From Periplaneta americana (taxonomy: Eukaryota; Arthropoda; Insecta; Blattodea; Blattidae), in contig NC_091122.1 of NCBI RefSeq assembly GCF_040183065.1, forward strand, positions 160,492,955-160,556,954: a DNA stretch of 64,000 nt. Reading direction: 5' to 3'. Below are positions 55,326-64,000 of this stretch, in pieces; positions within the stretch are counted from its first letter, which is position 1; each line of letters begins with the position of its first letter. The notes below the pieces were generated by a model. It made no database searches, was not told the origin of the DNA, and saw only the letters and a list, made by a program, of their open reading frames with translations. A program made the translations under genes and the position numbers.

Positions 55326-55430
55326 CTTACCCGAATCCTCGCCAAATACCATCTCGCTCTCATCGATCCCATCCATGCTAAATAACCTAGTAGTTGATAC
55401 AGCATCGTTAAATAACCCAGTAAAAAATAA
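55326..55430 (+). mobile_element. SINE 'A' 3'-end fragment
   Basis: 'aataccatctcgct' and 'gtagttgatacagcatcgtt' match the family's 3' third. Confidence 0.75.
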
Positions 55431-55434
55431 TTGT

Positions 55435-55755
55435 TACTCTAGGTTAACGATATATTCTGTGAAATTGCTGTCCTTGAACACTCCATTCTGTATATCAGGT
55501 TATGATGATGATTATGGTGGTGATAGTGTGTGTGTCTATTTACTTTATACATTAAAAGTTAACCTGATCCTTTTAAAACATCCAGCCATTCTATGTTCGA
55601 TCGCCGCGACAGACTGTTGGTCCGCACCTGAGGTGAGAACCCACTACCTGTGACAATAAGATAGAAATAACCCAAACATGCACTGTTGGCTGTAGAATGT
55701 CAGCGTACAGAGGAGAAAGTCATAAAGATAAATGTATATAAATGGCTTGTAACTC
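55435..55755. other. 5' flank shared by the tRNA-Pro duplications
   Basis: From about 55,610 ('ttggtccgcacctgaggtga') the sequence is shared with the flanks of the tRNA-Pro genes at 57,623 and 58,518. Nothing else was recognised. Confidence 0.5.
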
Positions 55756-55758
55756 TAC

Positions 55759-55830
55759 GGCTCAGTGGTCTAGGGGTATGATTCCTGCTTTGGGTGCAGG
55801 AGGTCCCGGGTTCAAATCCCGGCTGAGCCC
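55759..55830 (+). tRNA. tRNA-Pro (anticodon TGG)
   Basis: Intact cloverleaf identical to 34,048-34,119. The terminator is T6 about 9 bases past the discriminator. The 5' flank 'gaggagaaagtcataaagat' is shared with the other three copies downstream. Confidence 0.95.
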
Positions 55831-55859
55831 TTCCATTTTTTATTTGCACCAGTGTAATC

Positions 55860-56400
55860 GATATAATATAATCACAGTCTAGTACTGTTATTGCAAGTTA
55901 TCTTGAACCTTACATCCCCTAGTCTGTCTTTCGAACTGCTCGGTACGGCATGTACTCATCAACGTAACGGCACGGCAAGGATGCCCCTCCCTCGGGTAAC
56001 GTGACTCTTTTCAGAAAACGTTGGTTATTTCACTTCACGGCTCTCTACTGTAAAATAACTTGGTTCAATACAGACATCATCATCTCACGACACTCCGGTT
56101 TTGAGAGGAGAACATGGTTTCGTAGCAGGTTTTAATTAACCTCTAATGAGTAAGTATTTAAATATAATCGTTTGTACACTCCTCTCTCATCCGGGCTGGG
56201 GACCGGCAATGGCGGAGTTACTACAGCTATACTTTATATAGGCCTACATGACTTACACCTACAGCTGATATGTACATATTCTTATAACAATATTTTACAG
56301 GCTTATTATTTGAATTTACATTAATTTACAATTATACACAATCCATATCCCTATCATTGCTGCCATCATCGCTTGGTCCAAAATTAATTATTATTTCATC
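55860..56400. other. No gene recognised
   Basis: Unassigned spacer. Confidence 0.35.
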
Positions 56401-56407
56401 AATGGTA

Positions 56408-56527
56408 TCATCCATTCGGAATTATCTTCTTAATCGTAAGTACTACTTTCTGAACAAAATAGAATTCTTCGATTGTATCCCGAATGACATGTTGACCGAA
56501 GTCGTCCACTTCAACTTTACACAAGTC
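56408..56527 (-). pseudogene. IS630-type transposase-derived exon-like fragment (second piece)
   Basis: The minus frame reads KVEVDDFGQHVIRDTIEEFY, then FVQK and a stop at 56,408. This matches the block that follows the N-terminal helix-turn-helix in a widespread insect IS630/Tc1-type transposase family ('VELDDFDL..IRR.VHEFY...K'). An AG at 56,528-56,529 (aattag) could be an acceptor, but that join is one base out of frame with the upstream piece, so a frameshift or an unseen exon is implied. Confidence 0.5.
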
Positions 56528-56664
56528 CTAATTCTGGAATGAAATAATATGTTTTGTGAAACTATAAGAAAATAATAACTTACAACAGTAATTCATTATG
56601 TCGCTCATAGTACACACACTATTGTACATAACTTTTATAGCAATAATTTCTAAACATTACATAC

Positions 56665-56915
56665 CTATTCTTTCCCGGAGTAGTGTGAGGTTCATTCGGT
56701 TGTAATTCAATATTATTCTTAATTCTCATCACGGAACTAATACTTTTGCCAGAGTATTTAGCCGCTCTCTCATATTCCTTATCAAGAGGTTCCAGCAAAC
56801 ATTTGCTTAATTTTTCCTCCTCGCAACATTTAATTATATTTGCGATAACAGCCTTACTTTTTCTCCGCGGTGGTGTGATTTCACCATAATTACTACCCTG
56901 TGTTTGCTCCTCCAT
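56665..56915 (-). pseudogene. IS630-type transposase-derived exon (N-terminal domain) with splice donor
   Basis: From ATG at 56,915 on the minus strand: MEEQTQGSNYGEI, RRKSKAVIANIIKCCEEEK, KEYERAAKYSGKSISSVMRI and HTTPGKNR. This is the usual N-terminal domain of the family ('VI.N..KFFEEEK', 'RAA..TG.S..TVRRI', 'LSTPGKKR'). Right after PGKN comes a canonical donor (gtatgt, 56,664-56,659), where related genes often carry an intron. A frame extension upstream to 57,056 is open but lacks family similarity. Intact exon plus donor suggests a recent or possibly domesticated copy; the broken second piece argues against function. Confidence 0.55.
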
Positions 56916-57071
56916 GTTAACACGCAGTGAAGGAAATAGTTCTATGTTTCTTGACAAGAGATTATGATGCGGAGCATGCGCAAACAACTCAGTTGGCTCC
57001 ACCCACGTTATGCGCTTCCTTCCCTCTGCCCTTCTGGCCACGCTCAGAAAGTTCAAGATAACTTGAAATAA

Positions 57072-57247
57072 CAGTATATGCAGTCGCGAAGCTCAATACG
57101 TAGTAAATATGCAAACATTAGATAGTTGCTCACCACTAGGATCGCTAATATCGCCTCATTACAGGCAATGCAAAATAATACCGCCACAGTCTATTGTTTC
57201 CAGCACCCTCAAAACTCAAGCTTCGTGACTGTATATAGTAGACTGTG
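57072..57247 (+). mobile_element. 7-bp-TSD MITE, copy 4, left end degraded
   Basis: Interior and right end match the other copies. The left end starts at 'cagtatatgcagtcgcg' with the outermost bases lost and no target duplication visible. Confidence 0.85.
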
Positions 57248-57622
57248 GTATAATATAGCTATTGAGCTCAAATGATAATGCTTATCCAATTAGAGTAAAC
57301 TAACGTAGTTGATGGAGGTAGCGACTTTTTAGCCGTCCAGAGCACCACGAGCCATTAGAGATTAAGCAACGTTGCCTAGCTGTAATGTTAGGATTCAGTC
57401 ACTGTTAGTTATGGTAAGTTAAATGCTAGGCCTATATGCGCTGATACAAAATACTGTAGCCACAAAGATTGTTGATCCGCACCTGAGGTGAGAAACTATC
57501 TGTGACAATACAATAGAAATAATCCAAACATGCACTGTTGGCTATAGAATGGCATCACTGAATGTCAGCGCACAGAGGAGAAAGTCATAAAGATAACGCA
57601 TGTAAATGGCTTGTAAATCGTC

Positions 57623-57694
57623 GGCTCAGTGGTCTAGGGGTATGATTCCTGCTTTGGGTGCAGGAGGTCCCGGGTTCAAATCCCGGCTGAGCCC
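57623..57694 (+). tRNA. tRNA-Pro (anticodon TGG)
   Basis: Intact, identical to 55,759-55,830, with the T6 terminator and shared flanks. Confidence 0.95.
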
Positions 57695-57737
57695 TTTCAT
57701 TTTTTATTTGCACCAGTGTAATCGATATCGTATAACA

Positions 57738-58152
57738 TATAGTCGCGGCGCTGTTATTCCCGGCGTGACTACTCCTCTTTGCTTACGTGTAGGAAGTGAA
57801 GGTTCTATAAAATGTAGGTAGGTAGTATCGTTCGCCATATTTGTTCTTTCATTGCCGAGCTATCAGACGAGGGATCTATTTGCCAAACCGTTAAACATTA
57901 TTATGTCGTAGCTCCTATGACAATAAATCAAACGCACTGTAATTCAGCAAATAATTGAGCGGCAAATAACGCACTCGTGTGCTTTCTGCGAACGCCAACG
58001 AAAGAGCCAAAATGGCGGGCGATTATATTAAGTATTTATCGAGCCTTAGGAAATGCTTGATGTCTTCATCAGCGAATCACAAGACGCACACGTTTAAATG
58101 TAGCCGATCTGCAATGTGATTGGATGCCGGAAATTAGAGCGACGGGACTATA
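57738..58152. mobile_element. TIR element between tandem tRNA units
   Basis: Ends TATAGTCGCGGCGCT and, from the right, TATAGTCCCGTCGCT; 'attcccgg'/'atttccgg' follow in both. 415 bp, no coding sequence. A multiple-copy insect repeat in my recollection; class not assigned. Confidence 0.6.
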
Positions 58153-58517
58153 GCTATTGAGCTCAAATGATAATGTTTATCCAATTAGAGTAAACTGACG
58201 TACTTGATGGAGGTAGCGACTTTTTAGCCGCCCAGAACACCACGAGCCATTCGTGCTTATGCAACGTTGCCTAGTTGTAATGTTACGACTCAATCACTGT
58301 TAGTTATGGTAAGTTAAATGCTAGGCCTATATGCGCTGAGACAAAATACTGTAGCCACAAAGATTGTTGATCCGCACCTGAGGTGAGAAACTATCTGTGA
58401 CAATACAATAGAAATAATCCAAACATGCACTGTTGGCTATAGAATGGCATCACTGAATGTCAGCGCACAGAGGAGAAAGTCATAAAGATAACGCATGTAA
58501 ATGGCTTATAAATCGTC

Positions 58518-58589
58518 GGCTCAGTGGTCTAGGGGTATGATTCCTGCTTTGGGTGCAGGAGGTCCCGGGTTCAAATCCCGGCTGAGCCC
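58518..58589 (+). tRNA. tRNA-Pro (anticodon TGG)
   Basis: Second copy in the tandem duplication, identical in the mature region to 57,623-57,694, with a T7 terminator. Confidence 0.95.
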
Positions 58590-58925
58590 TTTCATTTTTT
58601 TATCTGCACCAGGGCAATCGATATCGTATAAAGATAATGCTTTTACAATTAGACTAAACCGATTTAGTTGATGGAGTCTCGGCCTTTTGCCGTCCAGAAC
58701 ACCACGAGCCATTCGTGCTTTAGCAACGTTGCCTAATTGTAATGTTAAGACTCGGTCACTGTTAGTTATGGTGAGTTAAATGCTATATGCTCTGAGACAA
58801 AATATTATAGCCATGAAGAAAGTGGAACGTATGAACTAATTCGCGTGAAAAGCATTATAATCATTTCCCTAACTCAAAACTCACATACTACAGTTGTTTT
58901 TATCGTATTCATTTTATTCCAATGG

Positions 58926-58992
<67 letters not shown>
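58926..58992. repeat. 67-bp poly(A) tract
   Basis: An uninterrupted A-run immediately 5' of the hAT element's target duplication. It could be a retroposon tail or a polymerase or assembly artefact. Confidence 0.9.
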
Positions 58993-58993
<1 letters not shown>

Positions 58994-59020
58994 GAAATGA
59001 AGGAAGACATACTAATGAAT

Positions 59021-59952
59021 TGACTTCGTGGAATTTCCACGAGAATCGTAAGGTTTACTACGCACGCGGTATAGACTGTATGAGAAGGGGACGTGCAACG
59101 GATGGAGTATGCCTCTGATGTAAACACTGAGCAGTATACTGCGGTTACAATAAAACCTGTATCCTGCAGTCAAGAAATATAATGAATGATCATTGAAGTA
59201 GGAAATGCCTAAACATGTAAACACACAATTATTTTATAATGAGATATATTAACACTTAAAATGTAATATAATATACTCACATCATCCTTGAATATGTGCA
59301 TTGCAGTGAAGAGTTACGTACATTTTGAGCGACTGCAAAGTGAACCTCCTCCGATGGTCACTCAAACAGTTTTTATATTGGGAAAATGTACGTTCAACAT
59401 CACACGATGTAATAGGTGTATATTTGAAGAACGGAAAGTCGCTACTTTTTAGTACACCAACTTCAGACATCTTGTTGTGGCCTGATAGTACATCATTTAT
59501 AATACGAAGTTGTGAATAGGCAGAATTTTCAGCAATAAAGTTTCTCAACTTACATTTCACCTTTTCTGAAATTAATGCATTGTTATTTTGCATAACAGTT
59601 TGTGATACTTTATACACCATATTAAGGGCTTCTGAGAATTGTACTGGCTGTAGGGGTAAGGGTATTTCGGGGGCAATTGTTTGGAACAGCAACACTCTCA
59701 TTGTAGTATGTTTGATTGAATTCTTGTCTGCACTGAACAAATGTTAAGCTTTGACTATTCCAACCACAGTAATGCAAAAACAAGTGCTTATATAGTTATA
59801 CATTAGCTGTAGCTGCTCTATCTATTTGGACTGGCCACATCTCTTAACATGAACTTCTTATACTACGAGACCTGAGGTCGCTCACCTCTTCTATACTACC
59901 GTACATCGGCAACCTGATTGCTTGCTGCGTGTGGCAATTCAACGAAGTATTC
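59021..59952 (-). mobile_element. hAT-type element (copy 2), perfect 8-bp target duplication
   Basis: Flanked by TAATGAAT (59,013-59,020 and 59,953-59,960). Ends carry inverted ACTTCGT(G/T)GAATT. Shares ends and coding region with 28,433-29,588 but is internally deleted (932 bp). Confidence 0.82.
59282..59740 (-). pseudogene. hAT transposase C-terminal remnant with open frame
   Basis: A 152-residue minus-strand frame ends with VLKSSDFPFFKYTPITSCDV, ERTFSQYKNCLSDHRRRF and TLQSLKMYVTLHCNAHIQG. This is the hAT_C dimerisation block, in better condition than at 28,696-28,914. The N-terminal BED finger and catalytic domain are absent. Only the last part is recognisable; the first 60 residues may be fortuitous frame. 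Confidence 0.75.
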
Positions 59953-60117
59953 TAATGAATAACACATTCACCTCATTTGTGATAGCCGTGCAATAGAATG
60001 TGCATTTTCATATACATACTATCCACAGTCTAGTCATGATGAGTAGAGATGCTAGATTTTAGGAACTTATAATAAAAAATGTAGCACTTTAGAAATCAGA
60101 TTTAGCATTTTGTAAAC

Positions 60118-60690
60118 CGAGCGAGGTGGCTCATGCGTTCCGCACGGGACTCACATTCGTAGATCCGCGGTTCAAATCTCCTGACCGACCAACCTGACTA
60201 TGGTTTTTCCGTGGTTTTACACAGTTACTTAGGCAAATGCTGGGTTGGAATTTTCATTGCCTTTCTCTTTCCTGTAGAAAAACAATTTAGATTTCATACC
60301 ATATCATTCATCTTCATCATCTCATTCCATAGGCAGGTCTTCGTCCGCTTGCAGGAGGGATGTCCTGTCCAAAACCGTTTCTGAGTTCCAAGCCTTTCGC
60401 AATATCTCTGCCAGGATTCATTCCTTAAGAGCTCTTATGAGGGCGCTTCGACACCTTAGAAGGGCTTTCGGAATGGATCCTGTGCTGCTTGGTCATCGTG
60501 GCGGAATGAACTTAAGGCGGGTGGGTGTAGGGGGCTCACTAAGTGAGCGGGTGAGGGGTCTCATGCGGCCGGTGGGCTGGTACACCTCAACCATCCCATA
60601 ATTCGGGGTGCACAATAGGCTACTGTCGAGCCCACATGCTGAAGAGTCGACCCTAACCCGCCCTTAGCCTACTACTACTACTACTACTAC
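60118..60690 (+). mobile_element. tRNA-headed retroposon, family 'E', with (CTA)n tail
   Basis: Head with box A-like 'gaggtggctcatgcgttc' and box B 'gcggttcaaatctcc', body 'atggtttttccgtggtttta' and 'ggcaaatgctggg'. A GC-richer stretch follows (60,330-60,660, 'ggcaggtcttcgtccg', 'ggatcctgtgctgcttggt'), ending in a CTA run. The long GC-rich part may be a LINE-derived tail. Confidence 0.6.
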
Positions 60691-60912
60691 CGCTGCCGTC
60701 CCAACAAACACCACTATCACCACTACTACTACTAGAATTTTGTAGGATTTGGATTGAACATGTTCTTATGGTATGTTTGTTGGTATAAATTCAATGTAAT
60801 CTATGTGTTACTGTAACAGACGGTGTCTTTTCTAGATTTTCCAGTTAAAATATTTGAAAATAGTAAGCAAGAAAAGGAACATATAAAATTACAGTGAAAT
60901 TAGGAATATTAA

Positions 60913-61885
60913 GGGCCGTATTTTCATAAACGAGACTTTGGATGAACGCTTTCCAAAGTCGATTTTCGTAGTAAAGTTTAACTTTGCTAAAAGTCCTATT
61001 CATAGACAATACTTCTGAGACTTTGGCTTTGACTTTGGTTAGTCGACATTTGATGATCTTTAACTAATGTTGGCAATCACAATCACTGCCTTCTAAACGA
61101 ATTAAATTAACAGATAGTTGAAATAGAGTAGGCATTGCCACAATCAAAGCCATCAATGAAACAATTGAACATCAGTACATATTAAGCGATTGTTAGCCAT
61201 TCTTGCAGCTTTATATAAAAATAATTATTTCATTGTAAAATAATTTTATTCTGAAGATATGGAAGATAAGAAGATGTCACCAATGGCAGACTATGAAAGA
61301 GACGTATAATCCTGCTGACACTTGGTAGAGTTATTCCCTGCTTGTCTGCAGAAGCTACTTGAAAATTACCTGAAACCAATACGCAGAAAACATTATTATG
61401 ACGACCGCACGATTATAAAGTAACTGCATATCTAACTGTATAAGCTATCATCTATAAAATTAAATAGTTAAAATCAGTATTAAGCCATCAGTCCTTATCT
61501 GTAGTATAAAATCGCGATGAAATAAGTTGTGTTGTTGGTGTAACAGATAATCTTCTTTATTCATCAATGAATGTTGGAACTTGACGAGGATATCTATTAC
61601 GGTCTGTTTATCAAATCTGTAGCTTGATTTCAATTTACTATCTATATCTAATAATACTCTAAAGAACATGGATGTCCTCAATATTCTCGGCAAATTGAAC
61701 AGTTTCCCAAATATCAGCAATTTTCCTTATGTCCACGAACGAAAGTCGAAGTCAAAGTCTAGATTTTCGGCGACTTCGAAGTAAAGTCACGACACGATTG
61801 AAGTTTACTTTCATCAAAGTGTCGACTGTGAATTGTACTTTCCAAAGTCAACTTTAGTCCAAAGTCTTGTCTATGAATACGACTC
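60913..61885 (-). mobile_element. PIF/Harbinger-like element, TAA target duplication
   Basis: Ends GGGCCGTATTTTCATAAACG and, from the right, GAGTCGTATTCATAGACAAG, flanked by TAA (60,910-60,912 and 61,886-61,888). 'ctttggactaaag' and 'gactttgg' repeats fill the ends. A minus frame (61,720-61,460) with LDIDSKLKSSYRFDKQTVID resembles the N-terminal part of HARBI1-like nucleases ('YRF....', 'L..L'). The rest of the transposase is missing. Confidence 0.65.
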
Positions 61886-61921
61886 TAAGAAACGTACCGA
61901 TACCAAAAGATATGGTGTTAC

Positions 61922-62102
61922 CACAGTCTAGTATATACAGTCACGAAGCTTGAGTTTATGAGGGTACTAGGAACAATATACTGTGCAGGTACTATTTCAC
62001 ATTGTCTGTAATGAGGCGATAGTAGCGATCCTAGTGGTTAGCAACTATCTATGGATGCATATTTACTACGTATTGAGCTTCGTGACTTTATATACTACTG
62101 TG
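61922..62102 (-). mobile_element. 7-bp-TSD MITE, copy 5, reverse orientation
   Basis: Flanked by GTGTTAC on both sides (61,915-61,921 and 62,103-62,109). Ends CACAGTCTAGTATATACAG and partner; internal sequence reversed relative to copies 1-4. Confidence 0.9.
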
Positions 62103-62104
62103 GT

Positions 62105-62590
62105 GTTACTGTCCCGATCCATCTTATTACTCAATCACAATCACCCACTACCACACTGAACACTAGACTTAAAGAGATCGCGTAGGCAGCCAGTATTCTA
62201 CCACCAGCACCAGACAGATTAGTTGAAAACTCGAGAAAAAGGTATAGATAACAACAAAGAAGGTATCGGGTAGTTGACATTCCTGTGCTACTGTAAAAGC
62301 TAACATGGATGGGTGACCAAACTATTTAAAAAATTGTAAGCCTGTACGTGACGGGGCCTTTAGATAGATTCAATTTTTCTTTTACAAAAACACAAACATT
62401 CTCGTGAAATGTAATTTCGCTCTTATTTCGCAGAAACATACATTTCGAGTTTTGTATTCAATTTCTCATTTTATCGCGGATTAAAAATCTACACTAATAT
62501 ACTTAACATCATTACTTATTTCGACAGCATTTTGGCACATTTGGCATTTATCGTGATTGCGAAAATCTATCATCTCTTAAATTGATAGAT
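62105..62590. other. No gene recognised
   Basis: Unassigned AT-rich spacer. Confidence 0.35.
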
Positions 62591-62594
62591 TAAT

Positions 62595-62645
62595 ATCCTG
62601 CGCCTGGATATTGACAAACATTAAATCAATATCCAGGCGCAGGAT
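62595..62645. repeat. Perfect 20-bp inverted repeat with 11-base loop
   Basis: ATCCTGCGCCTGGATATTGA, loop caaacattaaa, then its exact reverse complement. It is unusually GC-rich for the neighbourhood and belongs to no element recognised here. Confidence 0.9.
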
Positions 62646-62699
62646 TCACACTAAATTCTGGTGTCCTCTTAAGAAAGAGTTCAACAATTATTTTTTAAA

Positions 62700-63250
62700 T
62701 TAATGTAACAATTTGTTAACAAAACTTTGAGAGCAAGATGCATAAGTAAAAAAGCAAAACTTACATTATATAAAACAGTCGTAAGGCCAATTGTGCTTTA
62801 TGGCAGTGAAACTTGGACTCTGTCGAAGAAAATGGAACAACAACTGATGACATGGGAAAGAAAAATTCTAAGGAAAATCTATGGTCCTAAATATGAGAAT
62901 GGGCACTGGAGAATTAGATATAATACAGAACTGAAAACTCAATATAAATCTCCAGATATTGTTGCTGAAATCAAAGCCCGTAGGTTGGAATGGTTAGGAC
63001 ATGTAATCAGGATGAATGATCAGAGAATACCAAAAAAGATTCTAAACACAAAACCAGAAGGCAGGCGCAATATTGGCAGACAGAAACTAAGATGGTTGGA
63101 TGGAGTAGAGGACGATTTAAGGACTCTAGGCGTGAGAAGATGGAGGCAGAAGGCTCTGGTTGGACAGGGATGGACCAAGATCCTAAGGGAGGCCAAGGCT
63201 AGACTACAAGGGCCGTAGTGCCGAAGAAGAAGAAGAAGAAGAAGAAGAAT
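62700..63250 (+). mobile_element. Non-LTR retrotransposon 3' end with (GAA)n tail
   Basis: A clean 163-residue frame (62,727-63,218): KTVVRPIVLYGSETWTLSKK, ILRKIYGPKYENGHWRIRYN, IKARRLEWLGHVIRMNDQ, GRQKLRWLDGVEDDLRTLG and WTKILREAKARLQGP, then a (GAA)n tail. This is the C-terminal domain of a LINE polymerase, different from the TAAG-tailed family. The open frame suggests a recent insertion; it is 5'-truncated before the catalytic turn. Confidence 0.85.
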
Positions 63251-63254
63251 TTGT

Positions 63255-63455
63255 TAAGTTTTAAAATTTGCATTCAGCCCATATTTGCATCAACATGTAA
63301 CAAATATGGACCCAGAAATAAAGCACAATGCAATGCTGAACGTGGAACTACACATTATGACTTCATGATGGTAAACAGGTAATACGCTTCAGTGACTGTG
63401 AGCACTCAGAAGAGAAAGTCATGAAGATAAACGTATGTAAATGACTTCTGATTCA
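63255..63455. other. 5' flank shared with the other tRNA-Pro units
   Basis: 'agaagagaaagtcatgaaga' matches the 5' flanks at 55.7, 57.6 and 58.5 kb. Confidence 0.5.
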
Positions 63456-63457
63456 TC

Positions 63458-63529
63458 GGCTCAGTGGTCTAGGGGTATGATTCCTGCTTTGGGTGCAGGA
63501 GGTCCCGGGTTCAAATCCCGGCTGAGCCC
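63458..63529 (+). tRNA. tRNA-Pro (anticodon TGG)
   Basis: Intact, same mature sequence as the other TGG copies. A TTTT terminator lies about 6 bases downstream, and the 3' flank 'caccagggcaatcgatatc' is shared with the 58.5-kb copy. Confidence 0.95.
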
Positions 63530-63722
63530 TTTCACTTTTAATTTTCACCAGGGCAATCGATATCATAGGCTATGTAATATAATTAATAGAATAAATGCGC
63601 ACAAGTCGTGCATAAGGTAGTTAAGCTACATAAAATACAGATTGAACTTAGCACTCTGTTGCTTACATTGTTTGTTCTCAATATTCTACCTAGAATTTCC
63701 CTCTAATTGTTCACCTTGTTCA

Positions 63723-64000
63723 TTATTCACAGAATACTACCAGGGATTTCATTCGTTTCTTGCACTTGGTTACGTGGTATCGGTCACACGGTTGCTCACA
63801 CAGTTCACACACACAGTTGTTCCCGGGTTCGTGGAAGCACTTGGTCTTGCATATTTTGTGGTGGTATCCATGCACCGCTATTGAGTTCACTAGGTGTCGG
63901 AGATCTTGATTTGCATCGGCCCAGGATCTGTTTGTCATGGCTTCTGTTGTATAAAAATCCAACCATATGTCCCTTCTCTTTTTCTCCCTTTCGTGTAGAA
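63723..64000 (-). CDS. Cys-rich reading frame running off the window edge, function unknown
   Basis: The minus-strand frame is open from the window end through LHEREKKRRDIWLDFYTTEA and RSWADANQDLRHLVNSIAV to a cysteine cluster with spacing C-x3-C-x7-C-x-C-x2-C-x3-C-x7-C, preceded by HGYHH, and stops at 63,723. At least 92 residues are open. The Cys/His density suggests metal binding or a disulphide-rich domain. I do not recognise the family; it could be an exon of a host gene or the end of a mobile element whose remainder lies beyond the window. No poly(A) signal was judged. Confidence 0.4.
   Translation of the reverse strand, partial: LHEREKKRRDIWLDFYTTEAMTNRSWADANQDLRHLVNSIAVHGYHHKICKTKCFHEPGNNCVCELCEQPCDRYHVTKCKKRMKSLVVFCE

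Larger units (their letters stand above)
57256..58632 (+). repeat. 895-bp-offset tandem duplication carrying tRNA-Pro genes
   Basis: 57,256-57,737 and 58,151-58,632 are near-identical ('gctattgagctcaaatgata' through the tRNA and its 3' flank). A TIR element (57,738-58,152) separates them. A third, partial, more diverged repeat follows at about 58,636-58,805 without a tRNA. Confidence 0.85.

Noticed and set aside
58894-59127. Lys-rich and Phe-rich frames on the two strands
   Set aside because: They are the 67-bp poly(A) tract read in both directions.

Overview
The window reads as animal nuclear DNA, most probably from a cockroach or close relative (Blattodea; the repeats resemble those I associate with Periplaneta americana, by memory only). 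It is AT-rich and full of trinucleotide microsatellites, non-LTR retrotransposon ends, tRNA-headed SINEs and TIR elements. It also carries an insect-type (TTAGG)n telomere repeat and genes split by GT-AG introns. There are no bacterial operons, rRNA genes or CRISPR arrays. Most of the sequence is transposable-element debris, often nested two or three deep.

The best host gene is on the minus strand. Two exons (23,423-23,580 and 17,997-18,225) join in phase into a complete 128-residue ricin-type (R-type) beta-trefoil lectin domain. A poly(A) signal lies about 120 bp past the stop. A TATA box and an ATG-less exon ending in a canonical donor near 32.5 kb may be its promoter and leader. If so, the gene spans about 14.7 kb and its introns are packed with transposons. 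Two smaller candidates are a two-exon BED/SPIN-DOC-like zinc-finger gene with a GC-AG intron (37.1-37.6 kb, plus) and exon-like pieces of an IS630-type transposase-derived gene (56.4-56.9 kb, minus).

RNA genes: seven intact tRNA-Pro genes (six TGG, one CGG) and one decayed tRNA-Pro(CGG). Four of the TGG genes, between 55.7 and 63.5 kb, share flanking sequence, and two sit in an 895-bp tandem duplication.

Layout: 0-3.5 kb, a mariner-like element with a LINE inside it and a SINE split by two MITEs. 5-7.3 kb, a 1.1-kb TIR element, SINE and microsatellites. 8-12.2 kb, LINE fragments including an R2-like C-terminus. 12.2-16.6 kb, three Tc1/mariner-type remnants. 18-32.6 kb, the lectin gene with LINE, SINE, Harbinger-like, hAT and foldback insertions. 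33-41 kb, tRNA-Pro genes, LINEs and the zinc-finger gene. 42.3-44.4 kb, a 2.1-kb inverted duplication. 44.7-45 kb, a telomere-repeat foldback. 46-55 kb, SINEs, paired TIR elements, Harbinger-like elements and a long LINE. 55.7-63.5 kb, tRNA-Pro duplications, hAT and Harbinger-like elements.

The strongest novelty candidate is a pair of foldback elements (25,493-26,247 and 39,923-40,421). Each has outward-facing tRNA-like modules at its ends and is flanked by 12-13 bp direct repeats, which suggests retroposition of an inverted tRNA-like unit. A second is a MITE family with 7-bp target duplications, one copy of which can be checked against an empty site in the other arm of the 2.1-kb inverted duplication.
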